A stretch of DNA of 11,671 nucleotides from Bacteroidales bacterium (lineage in GTDB: Bacteria; Bacteroidota; Bacteroidia; Bacteroidales; UBA932), in NCBI GenBank assembly GCA_024683255.1, contig JAIKYL010000050.1, forward strand, positions 1 through 11,671, in the 5' to 3' direction. Shown here piece after piece: positions 6,675-11,671 of this stretch. A program made the position numbers and the translations under genes. Each line of letters starts with the position of its first letter. Position 1 is the first letter of the stretch. The notes beneath the pieces were generated by a model. The model had not been told where the DNA came from, searched no databases, and was given only the letters and a program-made list of their open reading frames with translations.

Positions 6675-8216
6675 TCAGTGTGTCCGGCGGAATTCGTCCA
6701 GTTGGCGGAAGCAGCAGTCGTTCAGGATGCCCTGCAGGGGCCGGTCAAAGTTACGGCGGATGCTGCACTCATAATCAAAGATAAAGCATTCCCCGTTTTC
6801 CGGAGTGTAAGGCTCCCAATGCGGCAGACCCTCTACGTTGGGGTCTCCCGTAATGGCGAAATTGGCCCAGCTGCGGCTCATGTTCTGCGCCAGCTGCCAG
6901 TCGGCCTGGGACGGATCCGGCAGAATCCGGCCATGGAGGTTGGGAGTGTTGAAGCAGAAGTTCAGCTCATAACCGTGCACGGAGCCCTGGTCCACAGGGG
7001 ATTTCCAGGTGAACATGTACATATAGGTAGGGGCTTTTCTCATGGGGGCCACCGCATCGGCCGTAATCAAGGTCTTGGGACGGAACATCATGTCAATGGA
7101 CAGAAGGTCCTGTGGCGTATAATCCGGCCAGGCTTCTGCAAAAGCCGCCACATATTCGTCCACGCGTTCGCCAAAAGTGGGCTTCAGCTGTTCCTTGGCC
7201 TCATCCAAGGTCATTTCCGTACCATAAACACGGCGCTGAAGCTCGTTGAAGGTGGTGCCGATCATGAGCGGAACGTCCGATGAAATCTCCGCGAAATCCG
7301 GCTGGAAGGGCTGCTGGAGCAGCACTTCGCCGTCCGGTGCCGGTCCAAAACCCCACATCATGGGCGTTCCGGGCGAACGGGTGCCGATACTGGCCGCCAT
7401 GGCCCTTTGACCGGCGGCAACCAGCTCGCCGTAAGAAACATCGGCCAGCTTATCCACGTCTCCGCCCAGCTGCTCTACAACGGCCCGGCCCAGTTCCTCC
7501 GTCATGGCTTTGGTGTTCACGTTGAGGATGGTGCCACTCATAATGATGGCCTTGTGGAAGAGGCCTTTTGCCGATGGCATGCACATGAGCGTTCCCACCT
7601 TGCCGCCACCGCCGGATTCACCGAAGATGGTCACATTGGACGGGTCTCCGCCAAAGGCTTTGATGTTGTCCCGGATCCATTCCAGGGCCTGCACAATGTC
7701 CAGCATGCCCACCATGCCGGAATGCTTGTACTTCTCTCCGTAAGTGGAAAGGTCCAGGAAGCCCAGGATATTAAGCCGATGATTGAGGCTCACGACCACC
7801 ACGTCCTGCTTGGCCAGTCCCATTCCGGGATTGCCGGCCGCAGAGCCTGAGTCAAAGCCGCCGCCGTGGATCCACAGCATGACGGGCTTGCGGGCCTTAA
7901 GGTCCGTGGTCCAGACATTCAGGACGCAGGAGTTTTTCTCCGACATAATGTTCTCCGGCACCTCCCGTCGGCCGTTTCCCTGCATCACCTGCGGGCCGAA
8001 ATGGTCGCAAACCATAACGGTATCCCATTTCTCCACGGGAAGCGGGGGCATAAAACGCTCCACCCGGGCGTAAGGAATACCTTTGAAGGCCAGCGTGCCC
8101 TCTTCTTCCATGCCTTTGACAAGGCCGGCTTTGGTCCGGACCACCAGCGGGTCCTTCGGCGCACAGGCGGCCGCCAGCAAGGCCGCCGAGCAAAGGAATG
8201 CAGTAAAGAGTCTCAT
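6675..8216 (-). CDS. Type-B carboxylesterase, predicted lipoprotein
   Basis: Alpha/beta hydrolase of the carboxylesterase/para-nitrobenzyl esterase family (513 residues), hydrolysing carboxylic esters; the natural substrate is unknown. The N-terminus has a basic start, a hydrophobic stretch and Cys18 after LLAAA, so I infer a lipoprotein exported to the envelope; Ala rather than Leu at -3 makes the lipobox slightly weak. Oxyanion-hole motif HGGGF (117-121); nucleophile Ser201 in GESGGGGK, where the family usually has GESAGG; likely acid Glu325 in FNELQ; likely catalytic His414 in VHGYE. The frame stays open upstream to 8501, but that part is antisense to uvrA and would put the signal peptide inside the protein, so 8216 is preferred; a promoter-like TATTTTTG lies 19 bases upstream of it. 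It converges on the acyl-CoA synthetase with a 2-base gap. Confidence 0.92.
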   Translation of the reverse strand: MRLFTAFLCSAALLAAACAPKDPLVVRTKAGLVKGMEEEGTLAFKGIPYARVERFMPPLPVEKWDTVMVCDHFGPQVMQGNGRREVPENIMSEKNSCVLNVWTTDLKARKPVMLWIHGGGFDSGSAAGNPGMGLAKQDVVVVSLNHRLNILGFLDLSTYGEKYKHSGMVGMLDIVQALEWIRDNIKAFGGDPSNVTIFGESGGGGKVGTLMCMPSAKGLFHKAIIMSGTILNVNTKAMTEELGRAVVEQLGGDVDKLADVSYGELVAAGQRAMAASIGTRSPGTPMMWGFGPAPDGEVLLQQPFQPDFAEISSDVPLMIGTTFNELQRRVYGTEMTLDEAKEQLKPTFGERVDEYVAAFAEAWPDYTPQDLLSIDMMFRPKTLITADAVAPMRKAPTYMYMFTWKSPVDQGSVHGYELNFCFNTPNLHGRILPDPSQADWQLAQNMSRSWANFAITGDPNVEGLPHWEPYTPENGECFIFDYECSIRRNFDRPLQGILNDCCFRQLDEFRRTH

Positions 8217-8235
8217 AATTGCGTTATTAGCTTTA

Positions 8236-8268
8236 CAAAAATAGGCATTATCTGTGGATTCACGGCAA
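8236..8268 (-). promoter_or_regulatory. Predicted promoter of the esterase gene
   Basis: On the minus strand the -7 element TATTTTTG (8236-8243) matches TAnnTTTG, with a TTG (8266-8268) 22 bases upstream, slightly more than the usual spacing. The ATG at 8216 follows after 19 bases. It supports 8216 over the upstream in-frame starts. Confidence 0.5.
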
Positions 8269-8289
8269 GAATTATCCCGTTTTTCTTTG

Positions 8290-8297
8290 TATCTTTG
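8290..8297 (+). promoter_or_regulatory. Predicted -7 element of uvrA
   Basis: TATCTTTG matches TAnnTTTG exactly and ends 6 bases before the uvrA ATG, implying a nearly leaderless transcript. No TTG is seen at the expected -33 distance. Just upstream, 8281-8289 is T-rich (TTTTCTTTG) and could offer alternative contacts. No Shine-Dalgarno fits in the remaining space. Confidence 0.55.
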
Positions 8298-8303
8298 TAC
8301 TCT

Positions 8304-11096
8304 ATGGCAAAAAAGGAGTACATCCAGATACGCGGGGCGCGGGCCAATAACCTGCAAAACATCGACGTGGATATTCCGCGCGGGGAGTTCGTGGTGGTAA
8401 CGGGCCTCAGCGGCAGCGGCAAGAGCTCGCTGGCGTTCGACACCATTTATGCCGAAGGGCAGCGCCGCTACATGGACACCCTCTCCACTTATGCCAAGCA
8501 CTTCATGGGCATTCTGGAGAAGCCGGAAGTGGAGGAAATCAAGGGCCTGAGCCCCATCATCGCCATTGAACAGAAGACTACCGGGAACAATCCCCGTTCA
8601 ACGGTGGGCACCATCACGGAAATCTACGACTTCCTGCGTCTGCTGTACGCCAAAGGGTCGCGTGCTTTCTCTCCGGAAACCGGGAAGGAGATGGTCCGCT
8701 ATACGGACGAGCAGATTGTGGACCTTATCATGACCCAGTATGGCGGCCGCAAGTGCTATCTCCTGGCCCCCCTGGTCCGGGGTCGAAAGGGTCACTACCG
8801 CGAACTCTTTGACCAGATGCGGAAACGCGGTTATACAGACGTGCGTATTGACGGAGAAATATTTGAGCTGCAAAGCGTTACCGCGCTGGACCGCTATAAG
8901 CCCCACTTCATAGAACTGGTGGTGGATCGCCTGAAACCGGAAGCCGGAGACGACAAACGCATCCGGGATTCCGTGGCGCGGGCGCTCAATATCGGCAAAG
9001 GCTCCGTGGCCGTCCTGGATATGGAAACGGAGAAACTGGCGCATTTTTCCAAGCACCTGGTGGACCCGGACAGCGGCCTTTCCCTGCAGGAACCGCAGCC
9101 GCACAGCTTCTCCTTCAATTCGCCGCAGGGTTACTGCCCGCACTGCAAGGGCCTGGGGACCATCGTGGACGTGAACATGGACAGCATCATCCCGGACCGG
9201 AGCCTCTCCGTGGCCGATGGCGCCATAGTCCCGCTGGGCCGTGTGAGGGAAAATCGCAAGTTCGACATTATCCGCGCCATTGCCCGGAAATATAATTTCA
9301 GCCTCTTTGATCCGGTGGCCGCCATTCCGGACGAAGCCCTCAGCCTGCTGGTTTTCGGCTCCGAGGACCTCTTCCGCGTAGGAGAGGGAAGTCTGTCGGA
9401 AATGGCTTCCTGGGGCGGAGTCATAGACCATATAGAAGACACCATCACCTGTCCGGTCTGTAACGGTACGCGCCTTAACCGGGAAGCCCTCTGCTTCCGG
9501 GTGGACGGGAAAACCATCCCGGAGGTGAGCGCCATGGAGATGTCGGAGCTCCGGGTATGGCTGGACAAGATCCCGGAAGGTTTCAATCAACGGGAGCAGA
9601 ATGTGTCCAGGGATATCCTCAAAGAGCTGCGGGAGCGCGTGCAGTTCATGCTGGACGTGGGTTTGGACTATCTTTCGCTGGACCGTCCCACCGGTTCGCT
9701 TTCCGGCGGAGAAAGCCAACGGATCCGTCTGGCTACTCAGATTGGTTCCAAACTGGTTAATGTGCTGTATATCCTGGATGAACCTTCCATCGGCCTTCAC
9801 CAGAAGGACAACCGCAAGCTCATTGCTTCGCTAAAAACGCTTCGCGACGAAGGCAACTCCGTAATGGTGGTGGAGCACGACGCGGAGACCATGCTCAGCG
9901 CCGACTGGCTGGTGGACGTGGGACCTGGCGCCGGAGAGCAAGGCGGCCGAATCTGCCTGAATGCACCGCTGGAGACGCTACTCAAAGGTGGAAAGATGGA
10001 TGCCGATACGGCCTCCCATGCCGTTCTGGGCAAGTCCGTGACGCTGGACTACCTAAAAGGTAACAAGAACATCCCCGTTCCGTCCAGGCGCCGGAAGGGA
10101 AACGGCAGTTTCCTCACGCTGAAGGGCGCCAGAGGCAATAACCTCAAACGGATAGATGCCAGTTTCCCGCTGGGCTGCCTCATCGGCGTGGCCGGTCTTT
10201 CCGGTAGCGGAAAGAGTTCCCTGGTGAATGAAACGCTCATGCCCATCCTCAAGCAGAAGTTCTACCGCTCCAAGGAAAAACCCTTGCCGTACGATTCCCT
10301 GAAAGGGATAGAGCACATAGACAAGCTCATTGAGATTGACCAAAGCCCCATCGGCCGGACACCCCGTTCCAATCCCGCCACCTTCACGGCGGTATTCAAC
10401 GACATCCGCGCCCTCTTTGAGGAAACGCCGGACGCCAAGGTGCGCGGTTACAAAGCCGGAAAGTTCTCCTTCAACGTGCCGGGAGGCCGATGCGAGGAGT
10501 GTAAAGGCGCAGGCATCAAGGTCATTGAGATGAACTTCCTGCCCTCTGTGCACGTACCCTGCGAGGTTTGCGGCGGCACCCGTTACCGCGAGGATGTGCT
10601 GGCCGTGAAATACAAGGGCAAGAGCATCAACGACGTGCTGGAAATGTCCATTGCCGAGGCTTACGAATTCTTCAAGCCCATCCCCAAGATTGCGGTGAAG
10701 CTCAAGACCATGGTGGATGTCGGCCTGGGGTATGTGCGTCTGGGTCAGAGTGCCGTGACCCTTTCCGGCGGAGAGTCCCAGCGTATGAAACTGGCGGCGG
10801 AACTGTCCCGTCCCTCTACCGGGAATACCCTCTACATCCTGGACGAACCCACCACCGGTCTGCATTTCGAGGACATAAAAGTGCTGCTGGCCGTGCTCCA
10901 GTGGCTGGTGGACGCCGGCAATACCGTAATTATCATCGAGCATAACCTGGACGTGCTCAAATCGGTGGACTATCTGCTGGATTTGGGCCCGGAAGGAGGC
11001 CGGAGGGGTGGCAGGATCGTGGCCCAGGGAACACCCGAGGAACTGGCTAAGAATCCCGCGTCTGTCACCGGACCTTATCTGAAGGACGTGTTATGA
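8304..11096 (+). CDS. uvrA: Excinuclease ABC subunit A (UvrA)
   Basis: DNA-damage sensor of nucleotide excision repair; a dimeric ABC ATPase that loads UvrB. The 930 residues are full length. Half 1: Walker [10 protein letters not shown] (34-42), signature LSGGE (466-470), Walker B LDEPS (491-495). Half 2: Walker [10 protein letters not shown] (631-639), LSGGE (820-824), LDEPT (846-850). The C-terminal zinc module is intact (Cys730, Cys733, Cys753, Cys756). In the N-terminal zinc module the first CPxCG pair of E. coli UvrA is replaced by DPDSG (254-258), while the second pair CPHC (278-281) and a separate CPVC (383-386) remain. The frame is open back to 7866, but that stretch is antisense to the esterase; ATG 8304 gives the family N-terminus and follows a promoter element. 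Its stop overlaps the next gene by 4 bases (ATGA). Confidence 0.97.
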   Translation: MAKKEYIQIRGARANNLQNIDVDIPRGEFVVVTGLSGSGKSSLAFDTIYAEGQRRYMDTLSTYAKHFMGILEKPEVEEIKGLSPIIAIEQKTTGNNPRSTVGTITEIYDFLRLLYAKGSRAFSPETGKEMVRYTDEQIVDLIMTQYGGRKCYLLAPLVRGRKGHYRELFDQMRKRGYTDVRIDGEIFELQSVTALDRYKPHFIELVVDRLKPEAGDDKRIRDSVARALNIGKGSVAVLDMETEKLAHFSKHLVDPDSGLSLQEPQPHSFSFNSPQGYCPHCKGLGTIVDVNMDSIIPDRSLSVADGAIVPLGRVRENRKFDIIRAIARKYNFSLFDPVAAIPDEALSLLVFGSEDLFRVGEGSLSEMASWGGVIDHIEDTITCPVCNGTRLNREALCFRVDGKTIPEVSAMEMSELRVWLDKIPEGFNQREQNVSRDILKELRERVQFMLDVGLDYLSLDRPTGSLSGGESQRIRLATQIGSKLVNVLYILDEPSIGLHQKDNRKLIASLKTLRDEGNSVMVVEHDAETMLSADWLVDVGPGAGEQGGRICLNAPLETLLKGGKMDADTASHAVLGKSVTLDYLKGNKNIPVPSRRRKGNGSFLTLKGARGNNLKRIDASFPLGCLIGVAGLSGSGKSSLVNETLMPILKQKFYRSKEKPLPYDSLKGIEHIDKLIEIDQSPIGRTPRSNPATFTAVFNDIRALFEETPDAKVRGYKAGKFSFNVPGGRCEECKGAGIKVIEMNFLPSVHVPCEVCGGTRYREDVLAVKYKGKSINDVLEMSIAEAYEFFKPIPKIAVKLKTMVDVGLGYVRLGQSAVTLSGGESQRMKLAAELSRPSTGNTLYILDEPTTGLHFEDIKVLLAVLQWLVDAGNTVIIIEHNLDVLKSVDYLLDLGPEGGRRGGRIVAQGTPEELAKNPASVTGPYLKDVL

Positions 11097-11671
11097 AACT
11101 GATAATCTTCGACTTTGACGGGACGCTGGCCGATACGCGCGGCTATATAGTAGCAACCATGCACAAGACCATGCGCCAGCTGGACCTTCCCCTTCGCCCG
11201 GCGGAGGAGTGCGCCGCCACCATCGGCCTGCCCCTGAAAGGCTGCTTCCAGCAGCTGTATCCGGGCATACAGGATGCCGAGGCGGAGCTTTGCATGGCCA
11301 CCTATCGCCGCATCTTCGATAAGGACAGGGACGCCTCCTCCGTTGCGTTGTTCCCGGGGGTGAAGGAAACCCTGCAAAACTTGAAAAAGAAAGGATACCT
11401 GCTGAGCATAGCTTCTTCCCGTACCACCCGCACCATGGTGCAGATGCTGGAAGAAAAGGACCTTGTTTCCCCTTTCTCCCTTTTTATCGGCGTCACCGAA
11501 GTCCAGAACGCCAAACCGCATCCGGAGCCGGTCCTTAAAACGCTGGAGGCGCTGGAAGTTCCTGCTTCCGAAGCACTTGTAGTGGGCGACATGCCCGTGG
11601 ACATCCTCATGGGCAGCCGCGCCGGCGCCCGTACCTGCGGCGTCACCTACGGCAACAGCACCCGCTCCGAA
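11093..11671 (+). CDS. HAD-family hydrolase, phosphoglycolate phosphatase-like (incomplete)
   Basis: Starts at the ATG in ATGA that overlaps the uvrA stop and runs open for 193 codons to the right edge, so the 3' end is missing. HAD subfamily I motifs: DFDGTLAD from Asp7, with Asp7 as predicted nucleophile and Asp9 as acid/base; a motif II Ser near 108 (SIASSR); Lys141 in NAKPHPEP; and GDMPVD with Asp166 and Asp170. Residues about 15-85 form the helical cap expected of Gph/PgmB-type enzymes. Substrate is unknown; phosphoglycolate, formed from 3'-phosphoglycolate DNA ends, would suit a neighbour of uvrA, but that is inference from context. The 4-base overlap suggests translational coupling to uvrA. 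The visible part is most of a typical 200-220 residue protein. Confidence 0.9.
   Translation, partial: MKLIIFDFDGTLADTRGYIVATMHKTMRQLDLPLRPAEECAATIGLPLKGCFQQLYPGIQDAEAELCMATYRRIFDKDRDASSVALFPGVKETLQNLKKKGYLLSIASSRTTRTMVQMLEEKDLVSPFSLFIGVTEVQNAKPHPEPVLKTLEALEVPASEALVVGDMPVDILMGSRAGARTCGVTYGNSTRSE

Noticed and set aside
7866..8303. N-terminal extension of the uvrA frame
   Set aside because: The stretch is antisense to the esterase and the UvrA family N-terminus begins at 8304, right after TATCTTTG.
8217..8501. N-terminal extension of the esterase frame
   Set aside because: It would overlap uvrA antisense and bury a good signal peptide with lipobox Cys18; a promoter element lies between 8216 and the uvrA start.

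Overview
The window looks like chromosomal DNA of an uncultured, fairly GC-rich member of the Bacteroidota, probably Bacteroidales. Three things point there. Several starts are preceded by the Bacteroidota-type promoter (a -7 element TAnnTTTG, in some cases with a TTG about 20-22 bases upstream). Shine-Dalgarno sequences are largely missing. RecJ has the WNKGVVGIVASR signature, which I recall as typical of this phylum. Genus and species cannot be read from the sequence.

Layout, left to right. (1) Positions 1-443: the 3' part of a metallo-beta-lactamase (MBL) fold hydrolase gene, followed after 12 bases by aroK (456-953, shikimate kinase), both on +. (2) recJ (950-2686, -) converges on aroK with a 4-base overlap. 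Upstream of recJ on the same strand is a second, intact MBL gene (2731-3420, -), closely related to the first. The two MBL genes therefore form an imperfect inverted repeat bracketing aroK and recJ. (3) A 72-base divergent promoter region separates this from a compact + operon: two tandem deoxynucleoside kinase paralogs (3493-4104 and 4117-4737) and a long-chain acyl-CoA synthetase (4753-6672). (4) A type-B carboxylesterase lipoprotein (6675-8216, -) converges on the synthetase with a 2-base gap. (5) An 87-base divergent promoter region leads to uvrA (8304-11096, +), whose stop overlaps the start of a HAD-family phosphatase (11093 to the window end, incomplete).

Functionally this is mostly housekeeping: aromatic amino acid synthesis (AroK), DNA repair (RecJ, UvrA), deoxynucleoside salvage, fatty acid activation, and hydrolases of unknown substrate. 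Almost every base is coding. The only non-coding stretches over 20 bases are 2687-2730, 3421-3492 and 8217-8303, and all three carry promoter-like sequence. I saw no RNA gene, CRISPR array, transposase or phage gene.

I do not see a clearly new multi-gene system. The points most worth a second look are the inverted MBL pair with its graded identity, the different predicted base-binding residues in the paired deoxynucleoside kinases, the half-lost zinc finger in UvrA, and the very short leaders of recJ and uvrA.
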